This document shows positions 33,180-44,800 of a stretch of 64,000 nucleotides of DNA, piece by piece. Position numbers and translations under genes: made by a program. The stretch is from Acridotheres tristis (Eukaryota; Chordata; Aves; Passeriformes; Sturnidae), in the NCBI GenBank assembly GCA_037013685.1, contig CM072891.1:9152501-9216500 (forward strand), in the 5' to 3' direction. Numbering within the stretch: the first letter of the stretch is position 1; each line of letters starts with the position of its first letter. The notes beneath the pieces are model-generated. The model had not been told where the DNA came from. It made no database searches and saw only the letters and a list, made by a program, of their open reading frames with translations.

Positions 33180-33730
33180 ATAGTAAAATATAATCCCATC
33201 AGCCACTTTCCCCTAGAGCATGGGTGGCAAAATAAATGAGTAGTGTGTCTTTAAATGAAGGCAAGGAAATATGTAGCCAATGAGTGCAGGGGGAATGCTG
33301 CTGTTGCAGGGCTTGGGATATATAAGAGCAGGTACTGGCAGTGGCAGGTGTGCCAGCTCTGTGAATCCACCACTCGGCACCCGCTCTGCACACAAAGGAA
33401 ATGGGAAATGCACCTCTCAACTCTGTGTCCATCGGCTTCTTGCACGTGTGGTGAGAGAGCCCATAGCTGGAACAAGAGGAGCTTTGGTGGCACAGCCACA
33501 GAGCTGGATTGTCCTGCTGTCCCGGCAGCAGCCAGTCAGATAGGACAGGTCTGCAGTGTGCACCGACCCTGCCATCAGGGACCCCGTGGAATCCTCTCCA
33601 GTGCCAGGGTGCTGCAGCACCCAGAAATGTATGAGGAAGCCAAAGGGGGTTGTATGTGAGCTTTCTTGGACCCCCAGAATTTTCTAGATTGGTAAGTGCA
33701 CTTTTGTTTCCATTTTGTTCTATTTCATCT
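33180..33730 (+). mobile_element. Possible solo LTR
   Basis: A more GC-rich, stop-poor island in AT-rich intergenic DNA. It has a CCAAT box at 33277-33281 and, 40 bases on, a TATA-like GATATATAAG at 33317-33326. An A16-like run follows near 33733. This spacing fits an RNA polymerase II promoter such as a retroviral LTR U3. I see no clean TG...CA ends, target-site duplication or poly(A) signal, so a lone cryptic promoter or other repeat is equally possible. Confidence 0.28.
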
Positions 33731-35142
33731 TTAAAAAAAAAAAAAAAATTCAACCTCCACGTAAGCCACACATGAATGCTCAGTGTGAGGGCTTAATCAA
33801 TCAGTGGCTTCAAGCAGTAAGCAGTGCAGAGACTATTGGTGAGGCCAGCTAAGGGTAAAAGTATTGGGTAACATTATATTTAACAATAGGAACAAGTCAA
33901 AAGATACGAAGTATTTTATTGCCACTTACTCTCTGTAATCACATAGAAGTAATTTAATTGTGAAATGTAATTTTATTATAAATTTTTCAGTATTGTATCT
34001 CACAAATAAATTTTGCACCCTGTCTCTGATTTTTTAGCAGCTTTGCAAAACAAACTTTTGTAGCAACATATGACATTCTTTATTCTCTTAACAGTGTATT
34101 TAACTCATGTAAATTGGTGCTCTTTCTTTTTCTTATTACATTGAAGACATCACATTATTACTAGTGTTACATTACTATTTTTCTATATCATTGAAGAACA
34201 GAAATTAAGGAATAGGAAAACTCTCACCTGTTAGAAATAACAAAAGTCCTTGTCATAATCAATATTTTCTTCCAATGTATTTTCCTAAGTGTTCTACTAC
34301 AGTCACTGCTGGTTTTTTCCACAGGGACCACAAATAAATTAGCCCTCTTTTTTCTTGAGGAGCCATAAATAAGTTACTGTAAAATTACCTAAAGTATTTT
34401 AAATGTTTCACTCACAGCAGGTCTTCTGTGAAGCAAGGCAGTGTTCTTTACAGATCAAGGCACCTCAGCTTTCTTGGCTCTGGATCGTTGCATTCTTCAC
34501 TAACGTAATTAACTGTTCCATCATTTTTGGACTTAGAAAGAAATGAAAACAAAGAAATTAGTTTTTTTAGGGCACTCTTTGGTGCATTTGGCTGAGACCC
34601 AGAGACACAGTTGAGACCTACAAAAACAGAAATTACAGACTTCATAGGCATCAGACCATACTATTCCTTCAGCCTCTCCCATCCTGAGGACACTGTCTCC
34701 ATTCTTTGCTTTGAAGCTGAAAACCCCAGCACCACTGATAATTCATTGTCCTTTCACTATTCATGGGTAGGAGGACTAGCAGCCTCAGCAGTGGAAAATG
34801 AAGCTCCTTCCTTCCAGAGAGCAAGCTTGTTAGTTAGCCAGCACTCCCAGGGCAAGAGCTACAGGCCACAGCTCAGGTAAACACGAACACAAATACATAC
34901 ACACACCTTACAGCCTGTAATCTGCTTGTGTACAGCATCATGAACTGAAAACATGTATGGGCATAGGACTCTGACTGTGAAGGCCACTATAGTGCCTTTG
35001 CAATCACTATTACTTTGTAAAGACATCTGATCTAGTCTTGTAAAAACACATGTTAACCCTGAAATAAAAATCAAATTAAGCACAAATCTAGAAGCTCATC
35101 AAGTTCTATGCCCATGTTTTTCAGCATTATAAAAATCAAGAG

Positions 35143-35148
35143 TTTAAT
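35143..35148 (-). terminator. TMEM62: Candidate TMEM62 poly(A) signal (ATTAAA)
   Basis: On the minus strand this reads ATTAAA, the commonest variant signal, about 360 bases beyond the TMEM62 stop. A canonical AATAAA on the same strand lies farther on at 33915-33920. Which one is used cannot be told from sequence. Confidence 0.3.
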
Positions 35149-35510
35149 TAAATTATTTTTCTGTTCACAGTAGTAATAGGTAAACATTTCCATCTGTGAG
35201 CCATATGGACATACTGATCTCTGTATCACAAAAAAAATCTCATTGATGAGATCATTACACAGTCTACTGTATTGATGTATAATGGATAACTGTACTATAC
35301 TACATGTATTATACAGTATGTTGTATAATACAAGGAAAGTGGGTATAACATATGGTACATTTCCTATTTAATACAGTTCTGTTGCAGTGCAGGTGCAGCT
35401 TTGGATCTTACCACCTAATGGTTGGGGTGTATAGAATTCCAGCATCACAAAATGATAAGGTTGTACCTTGACAGTTTTTAAGACAGAACTTGGAGTACTT
35501 ATATTGTACT

Positions 35511-35837
35511 TCAGGAGCTTTGACAGTTTTTGATCTCTGCTATGTAAGTTCTGAGCTCTGATGATTTCAGTGTCCAGGTTTTATAAAGGAGAGCTGCAGT
35601 CAGTGCCACCAGCCATGTTCTCATTGGGGACAGGAAGAAGGCCAAGGTGCCGTATGTTCTCTGCAGGAAATAGCAGGAATAGACCTGCCAGGCCAGGAGC
35701 AGGGCCATTGCCAGGTGAACAAGCACAGCCACGCAGCGTCGGACATGACGGATGTGGGAACGGAAGCTGTGGCCCTGGCACCGCAGCAACAGGCACCAGC
35801 ACAGATAGGCCATCAGTGGCAGGTTGAAAAACATCAT
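35511..35837 (-). CDS. TMEM62: TMEM62 coding exon 14 with stop
   Basis: Acceptor CCTTTCAG. Encodes residues 530-637 with three hydrophobic segments ([51 protein letters not shown]) and the conserved WQVYSCYFL...TYGTLAFF. Stop at 35511-35513. Confidence 0.96.
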   Translation of the reverse strand: MMFFNLPLMAYLCWCLLLRCQGHSFRSHIRHVRRCVAVLVHLAMALLLAWQVYSCYFLQRTYGTLAFFLSPMRTWLVALTAALLYKTWTLKSSELRTYIAEIKNCQSS

Positions 35838-38800
35838 CTGAAAGGAAGAGTGAAGAAAAATAAGACAATGAGCAATCTATGAAGGCTTAAAAACATAGGC
35901 ACAGATAAAGCTGTCCCGTTCTAAGGGTTGAGTACGATTCCCAGAGATGGAATCTCAGGATGCACCTCCACGACTCTGTAGCTGATAAAGCTGCAACTGC
36001 CTGTGCCTGAGTCCCAGGCCAAGCATTCCTGCCCATTCCCTGGCAGTAAGTGGCACTAACACACATCTGACATTTCCTGGAACTGATTCAGGGAGTCGGA
36101 CTTCCAAAAAATTAGCGTGGCAAAAACATAAGGTCTGTATGTCAGCTTAACTCTGACCCAGCCCACTGCAGTGTCACACTGGTACAAGGGAGACACTGTA
36201 AAGAAGGAGGCAATGCTGGTTTGCTCCTCTATCTTAAATGCCAAGGAATGACACCTTGTCTTTCAAATAAATGGGAAAAGCACTCCTGGGAAAACTAGAC
36301 TCATGTGTGCTTAGAGAGTGACACCTACTGATCTGAAGGGTTATTAAGGCTGTAAGGGCTGCCCTTGGCCACTCAGTTTTTTTGCTTTACCACTGTGTGT
36401 GAGCCAAGGGCAAAACCAGAACATTTATAGAAAATTTAGAGTTGTAAATGCATAGAGACAGCCTCTAATCCAGATATCCAGGAAGTCCAAAGCAACATCA
36501 TTTTATTAGAGAAAAACAGAAGTTTATGAAAATAATGCACAACCTCCTTCCTTTCTGCCCTTTAAATCTGCAGTAAGGTAAGAAAGACTTCTTGTAGTCA
36601 GGCTTGGTCACTAATCTCTCTACTTCCAAGACTTCCTTTATAAAAGTATTAAAAATAAATGAAAAAAAATCCCTGAGAAAAAAATCTGGTTTTTAGCCTT
36701 TATTTTATAAATACTCGCCTGTAAAATCCCAACCACAAATGTCATACTGCCCTGTAAGAAGGAACCACCAACGAACACCCCAAAGGAAAAACAGGCTCCC
36801 ATCTGGCCATCTATCAATTCACCTACAAACCATGGTCCTGCAAGAGAGGAAATCAAACATCAGCATCAGGAAACTACAGAGACACAGCCCTTTCCCACAC
36901 AGCCCTTTGTACCGTGAGACTTCCCTATTGCTTGTCCATAGTAGTAAGTCTAAGGTTTTCATATCTGCAAACAGAAGTCTGGTGTGAAAATACCACAGTA
37001 TGACAAGGGGTTGTGGCATGCAATGAAAATACTTTTGAATTAGTTTCATCTCTATGACAATTTTCAACACCACGTACAATATCATCCTTATGAGAGAGGC
37101 AAAAAGGTGGATCCTTTCAAAGGATAGCTCTTTCCCAGAATTACAGTATGATATATGAAAAATGTGGTTGCAAACAATTCCAGCCTGGCTCAGGACAGAA
37201 ATTAAAATAGGCAGGTTGCTCTGTCTTATGCATATTACACTAACTAACAAGAAAATAGCTGTTTCAGTAACATGTTAGCTCTTATGCTAACAATCAAAAA
37301 ATAAGAGAAAACCAAACTAAATTTAAAAATATTCACTTTCAGAGTAATTTAACAATCTAAGTGTTTAATTAATTCAGGGCTTCTAAGTTAGTCTTTTACA
37401 AATAAACCTTTAGTCTCTTTAGACATGAACTTTTAAAGTTCCACATAGATTTTGTAACTTAAGTAGATTTCCCCCATTCTCCAAGATGTTCGAATTCTTA
37501 ATTTTCATCAGGATCTAATGTGTAATTTCAAAATACTAATTTATGACCTCCAGTACTCTAGGCTACTTACCCAGAATGGTGTATAAATTCAGAACCAGAA
37601 TTGAGTAATAGAAGGTGTTTGTTTTACTGAAGACATGAAGAGAATACGAAGTCAGAGTAAGTAATCCTGGCTTTTCTAAACAGAAACAACATTTAAGAAG
37701 AATACACTTAATTCAGTTTGCAACACCTCCCCAGATATATATGTATGTATAATACTGGTCTTTCTGAAACAAATCTGCACATTATTTACTCATTCTTTTA
37801 AATAAGGAATATAGAAATAATATTTGGTATGTCTGCAGAAAAAATGCAGAGGAATGCATTATTATTACTGTAATAACTGAAAGAACCAATAAATATAACA
37901 ATCTATAGTAGAAACAGCAGAGGAACCTGCCATTCTAAAGGAATACACTTACTGTATGTAAATAATACTGAACGACCATTCTATACCCAGAAAATGAAGT
38001 TAGCTAGAATGAAAAACATGGAGAAAGTATGTATTAAATGAAAAGTAAGAGAATCAAAACAGTAACTGCAAACCCAGAAAGGCAGGTCAGCATGGACTAG
38101 ATTAATTGGATTTCCTTTGATTAAATCTACCTTAGTGAGATCTCATAGCAACTCAAAATTAAGGCTAGGCATTAAAATGACATTATTCTGACAAGTGCGT
38201 CGTGTTAGCAGAAAAAAGAAGTATTAGCTCTCTAACTGAAGCAGACAATTCACAGACCAAGAGAGCCTTCCTAAAGAGTTAGCTTGTAGACTTCCACCTA
38301 TTATGTGGCCTTCTCACAAAGAAATAACTCCCAGAGGGCAAGCTTCACCTTTGGAAATCAGCTCTAACAAATGTGTTCACTCATCTGTCAAACATTTGTC
38401 ATGGTCCACATGGACCTAGCTGACCACAGAGTCAGTTTTGTTAATGTTTAGCTGCTGAGTTCCATAAAGGCAACTGAAAATCTGATCTTTTTCTATGTAA
38501 GCAGTTGCTGTAGTTACCTCAGGATGCTACATGATTAGGAGTATAAATCATGTAGGAGTATAAAGGAAGGGACAAACACTGACATGAATAGGAAGGGAGG
38601 TGGCTTCCAGAAAAATTTCATTAGTAAGGTGTGGTTCAAATGATTGTTTAAAGGATAAACACCATGTGCTTAATAGTAATAATTTTCATTTACTAGATCT
38701 ATCACAAACAAAGTATCAAGTTATGACAGAAATGGCCTTAATATTATTTTGAGAAAGACCCAATCCTGTTCATGTTCTTTGCAAAAGTTAACAGATATTG

Positions 38801-41800
38801 TCTTTGCAAAAGGAAATCTGTTTCTCCACTCAGGCGAGAGAGAAGTCTGTGACAACTGTAGTGAGACAAGCACAAATACAGAACTAATACAAATCAAAAC
38901 ATTCTTTTCCCTATGTATTGGATTCTTCAGTGAGAAAATTAAAATGAAACCTTAGACTTTAATCAACTTAATTTTGGTTTAAACAAAGATATCTGCTCAT
39001 GTTTCTAGTTTACTTCATTTGATATACTGGAGGTTTTCCAGGTTCCCTTAAAGGCAAAACAGCAGCTTCTGAGAAACTAATCAAACCCCACAGTAACAGA
39101 TGTAAAATGCATATGGTGATTAGCAGCACAATTACTTACATATTGTTAGCACACAGGTCAACAGTAAAAAGTTTAGGGGAAAACAGATCTACTAAACACC
39201 ACAAGTAAACATTGGTTCATACCTTTGAGTGCTGGCTTTTGGAGGTGTCGGAAAACAACAAGCAAGGTAATCTGAATCAGGACAATCACTCCAAAGAGCA
39301 CTCGAGCCTGAAAAGACAGTTTTTGTAAGCCAGCCCTGGAATAATAGCAGCCTTGGAGCATACCTTATGGACACTGATAGAATGGTACAAAGATTCTATC
39401 TGAAACATGTATTCAAAGCTTGTTGGTGTCATTGAACTGAAGAGTAAAAAGGAAACTTAAGAGTTTCCAAGTTGTTGGATTTGTATTGTACTGACTTGAA
39501 TTCTGCTGAATGGCTGAAAGCAATAGACCCAGATCTTTAAAATCCAGGGTTTGTAAATACATCCATTGAAAAATGTAGTTACACTTTCAAAGCAAAACAT
39601 TGTCCGAGGACTGTTCTGAGGAGAAATGCAGTTCAAGATATGGTGTATGATGCGTGACTGATTAACATAACTAAGATAATTTTGAGTCAATTATGGTAAG
39701 AACTACAGTCATATGGACTTTCTTAGGTAGTTCTAGAAGTGCACCCAAACTACTAAGACACGACATCCATCTTTGCATGCACTGAGCTGTAAAACATCTG
39801 GATATGACCTGGAACATTAAAGCTGATGGGGATTTTGCCCTCCACTTCGCTGGAGCTAGTTATAATGTCAGCAGCTGACAGTGAGAATATTTGCAGCATT
39901 CTTTCCAGAAAACATATTGCAACAGTTCAGAGTGAATTTCTCTTTGGTTTAACATTTCCTTTTTCTACTATCTCCAGTAGCTCCTTTTCAATTTCTTGCT
40001 TGCTCAAAATGTGTGTATACTTATGCCCAAAAATGGATAATCCAGGACGTCAACTGTTTGTATAAACCACTGCTGTACATTTGTGGTTGAAGTGTGCAAC
40101 TTAAGAAGCTTTAAGTATTTTGGAATTCCAACAGTCATATCTGGAAAAAGTAAACTGCATTCAAGTCTGTGAATTCCTTCAGGAATTATGAAAATGCCTA
40201 CTGCAGCTTGGGAAATCAACATGGAGTTAACAGCTTTTTTGCTGAAAGTACTTACTAGAACATAGTGGTCAGTGAGTAGAATAACAGATGACCAAAAGTC
40301 AAATCTAAGAGAGAGGTTTTCTTCCATACCAAATAAATGGCCCCGTGTGCCAATTCTTCCTGAAGCATCCTAGATTGATATAAAATGAGAGCAATTACAT
40401 AGAAGTGGTACAAAGAACTGTCTAGTTAAAGTTCCTAATTATCATTGCAGCTTTTCTAGAAAGATAGAATTGATGCATGCTTCTCTGGCATAGTGCTGTT
40501 TTAAATTCTACCTACAATTACAGTCAATGCTGCAGTTTCATGTAAATTGGTGATTATAAAATCATAATCTGAAAGTGCTACATATGAAGAAGAGCCTGTC
40601 AGAGATTCAGAAACTTATAGAAGACTGTAACTGTTTACTGTCCCCCCCCCCCCGAGTTGTTTTCTGAAAGTTCAATTCTAGGTAACAGCCCATATTAGAA
40701 TATTTTGTAATTTTATTGTGCTTCATTTCTGGTGTATTTGCTGTAAACTCATACAGATAAACAAACATTTGTTTATTGTCATATTCAACTGTTTGAGCAC
40801 AGTGTTCCAGGTGTGGCCAGACAAGTAACCGGTAGAGCAGATAGTGACTTATCTTGGCTGGTGATGGCCTTGTGGATGCACCCTGGCATCCAGTAGATTT
40901 TTTTTTAGCACACTATTCATTCACACTGAGACTGTGGTCTGCCAGGACACTTGAGGTCCCTTTTCACAGAGCTGCTCTCCAGCCAGGCAGATCACAGCCT
41001 GTGCTGCATTCCTGGATTATGTTTTCCTGGGTGCAAGTTCTTACACTTCTCCTTGATGAACTTCATAATGTTCTTCTTGGCCCACAATTTGCCTTTGGTT
41101 AATCTGTGTTGGCTCTTCCCAGTCATGTATTTCATCTGACTTGAGATAGCCCCCCACAAGGATTTGTTTCCTAATTTTCTCAGGGACTGAAGTAAGACTG
41201 ATGGGCCTATAATTTCCTGGATCCTCCTTAAAGCCCTTCTTGGAGGCAGGAGAGTCATTAACCTTCTGCCAGTCTTCTGGGATGTCCCATGATCTCCACA
41301 ACTTCTCCAAGACTATGGAGAGTGGCCTCTCAAAGATGTCAACCAGGTCTCTTAACACTCTGGAGTGGAAACTGTCAGGGCCCATTGATCTGTAGGATCA
41401 AGCTCCTGTGACAGATCTTACTCCAACTCTTCCTTCACTGACAGTGGGTCTCTGCATCAATCTTGTTGCCTGTTCCCGAGGCCTGAGGCCAACGTTGCTG
41501 GTAAAGACAGAGGTGAAGAAAGTGTTGAGAAGCCATTTACCTCTGCTGTTTAACACCTGGCCAGTATTTTCCTTCTGTTTCTGCGTATTGTTTATATACC
41601 TTTAGAACCCTTCCCTGTAATTTTTGACATCTCTGGCCAATTTCAATTCAAGTTTGCACTTCTGTCATGTCTTATTTTACTTTTTATGAAAAACAGTATT
41701 TCTTACTTTAGCCCATCAGCTTTATTAATATTTTGGCACTTAGCAGTAAAAATTTATTCCTTTATTAAATCCTTTGTTTTTTCTAATCAGACAAATATGA

Positions 41801-44800
41801 AAGTAAGTCTGTTATCACATATTTTGTTCCTAGTTATGTAAGGCAGGAGGCTGGTAGAGAAGCCATAACAAAAAAAAAAAAATTCAGTACAAAGAATGCC
41901 AACAGGTACCTTACCTGCACGGTCACATCTATGTGATGGAACCCTTCACTGTAGTTTTGTGGGCTCCACTTCAGCACATAGAGAGGGCCTGACACATGAT
42001 GTGCATTCCCCAGGTGAACTCCATCTATGTAGACTTTGACAGAGGTAATAACAGAAGGAGAGAATGCCAGAATTCTAAGGAGTAAATAAAGAGCAAAAGA
42101 AACAGATTTGTTACTAGACCTGCAGGTATGTCATTACTTGCTTAAGAGAAAGTCCCTAAAGGTTAAGCTGCCTTGGAGTAAAGAGTTCAAAAGATTTAGA
42201 AATTAAAACAGTGAAATATCTGTAGCCTAATGGTAACATGGTAGTTCTTTCCAACAGTAAAAAAAATAAAATAGTAGTTCTGTATGGCACTACACAAAAT
42301 AACAGGATAGAAAACTGGCTGTGAAACAGACAAAAAGGTGGCAGAAATTTTAAGGCCCTGGCAAAAATAATTCCAGAACTCTTGCTTCAAAACATTTGCT
42401 AACACAGTGGGATGCATCCTCCAGTGCACATAGACACATAACTTGTAGATGGCTTCACAAAAATTGCCAGGCTCTCTCTATAAAGTCCTTTGTTGTTGGG
42501 AGTGGGGTTTAGTGGGGGTTTTTCCTTTCCTTTTTTTTTTTTTTTTTTTTTTGCTAGTCAGAATATAACCTCTCAGAGTTTGTAACTGCATTTAGGACAA
42601 ATGGAGTGGAATGCAAGACTGATATTACAGATCTCAGATGCCAACAAATGTACTGTCACTTGACAGTGCTTATATTCCTAGAAACAGTGACACTAATACA
42701 GGCTCAAAATAAGTCATAACATACAATTCCTTTCATTTCTGGTAATATAAAAGGCATTCCAGAGCGTGTTTTAGTCAAATGGTAAGAGTTTCATACAGTG
42801 ACGGTGAACAATTCTACCAGTTCCTATATTTAACATAATCATAAGAATGTTCAGATAAGGTTCTGAATAAGAAACTGAAAAGTAATTAGGACATGTAGTA
42901 GGATAGTGCTCCCTAACTGAAAATACGAACTTCTTTTTATTATAACCCTATATATGCAGTATTTCAAGCAGATTAGTCTTACAGCAAATATAAAATGCTG
43001 AAAAGGGCCTAAAATTTTGAAATATAAACGTAAAAATTAAGTAGATAGGGTAAAAATGGAAAGATGGAGAGATCTAAAATTAATATGAAAACTGGCAGAA
43101 GCTTCTTGTGTTTTAATATATAAAGGATAGATAAAAAGCTAAGAAGTCTGAAGTGAATAGAGAAAAATACACAGACAAAATCCTGAAATCAGCAGAGTCG
43201 ATGTGAACGTGTGAGATAACACGGATTACATATTCATCTATGCGTATTGATTACATATGAATCTATTTAAATGATATAGTAATTGATCAACTTTGGTTAC
43301 ATAAAGTTCAATTGACTTTAGGTGAAATAACTGCATAAATAAAACCAACATGTATTACTACTACACAATCTTTCTATCACAGATATAATACAAAGAGACC
43401 TCTCTGAAACAATCCTCTAGAGAAAAGTGAATTCTGAGAATGGTAGACACACATTTTAAAAAAAGTTTTTGTGTATATACACAATTAGTTAAATACTGTG
43501 AAATCAAGACATTACAGGATACCTGATATGAGTGGAATGCAGAATTTTGACTAGTGGTTCATGAGTAGAACTGCTGTAAAGGAAGGATTTGGGATTGGTG
43601 ATGAGGACTACAGGCCACTCTTCAAAGTTAATATCTGCGAAGCTGAGGAGGTCATGGTCAAATGCGAGGATCCGGTACCTACAATGAAAGGAAAAAAATT
43701 TTGTTAATGCAAACTGCTGATTCCCATGCTTCTCAAGTTCATAAACAGAACCTGGCTTTATTTTCCATTTATTCTCTTCTGTAGTTGATCTTACATTTTC
43801 CAACTTGGCTGTATTAACTGTACAGTTGCTTATCTCTGATGAGGTTAATTTTATTATACTAAAGGGACATTAAGATGCCCCCTTTTTAATTTTTAAGTAT
43901 CAAGAATTAATAAAAAATTATTTAATTTATTAGCACACTGTTGGTATGGGGAAAATTCCCAAACATACACACAAGGCCTTTTTTTTCAAAAGCATTAATA
44001 ATAATAACCAGTCAGGATGATCTTATGTTTCTTTCAAATTCACCACACAGCATAAAAGGGAATCACAGTACAGCAAGGTAGGTTTCATATAATAATTTTC
44101 TCATATGGGCTTAGTTACCTCCTATTATCCATCCAGTCTCCCAGTTCAAGTTCCAGAGTGCCACCACGGTGTTGACTGTGCAAGACTGGCATCAGCCCAC
44201 CCATTGTATGGAGATGTCCACATAAATAGGCTGTGGCAGAACTGAAAAAAACCACAAGAATTGGGATTATTTGGGTAGGAAGGAAATAGCACTCTCACCT
44301 GAAAGTGAGAGATGAGCATGTGAAGACAGGCAAGAAATGTACTTCATGCTGAAAACATACAGGACAAGAAGATCTTACCTCATTAGTGTTCGTATTCCAG
44401 GGGATGGGGAGATGATTGTTGAGGTGGGGTAATGGCCAAACCAGATAGTATGGTTGCTGTGTAGACTTTCTCTTGCCATCAAAGACAGCTCTGCCATTTG
44501 ATTCTGAAACAGGCAGGTGACAAATCCATTTTGTTAAATAAATGTCTCACATGCATTATAACTTAAAAATGTAAACACTCTTATAGATGAACACAAATTT
44601 TTCAAACAATTTTTCTATATTAAAGCAACCCCAAACCTCCAAACAAACCACTACAGAAATCAAACAGACAGCCAAATGGAATGCAAAGACTTATACAGTA
44701 CCATGTTTAAAATCCCAAAAAAATTATAGGGTCTCTTAGGGCCTGGGCTGAGTGTGGCATCCACGCAGATGAATGAATAGTTCCCAAAAGAGGTAGTGTG

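Larger units (their letters stand above)
28890..35300. other. Intergenic block between convergent PTGR2 and TMEM62
   Basis: Roughly 6 kb of AT-rich DNA with no supported gene. It contains a perfect 29-base hairpin near 29030, three diverged copies of an ATTACTTTT-centred phrase (29371, 30308, 31216), LTR-like candidates at 31851 and about 33180-33730, a T/G low-complexity tract and a 42-base imperfect tandem pair. Its TMEM62-proximal end overlaps that gene's 3' UTR. Confidence 0.5.

Noticed and set aside
33199..33771. 190-codon minus-strand and 134-codon plus-strand open frames
   Set aside because: The two overlap on opposite strands in a GC-richer island, show no family resemblance, and the minus frame begins in a homopolymer-coded F-run.
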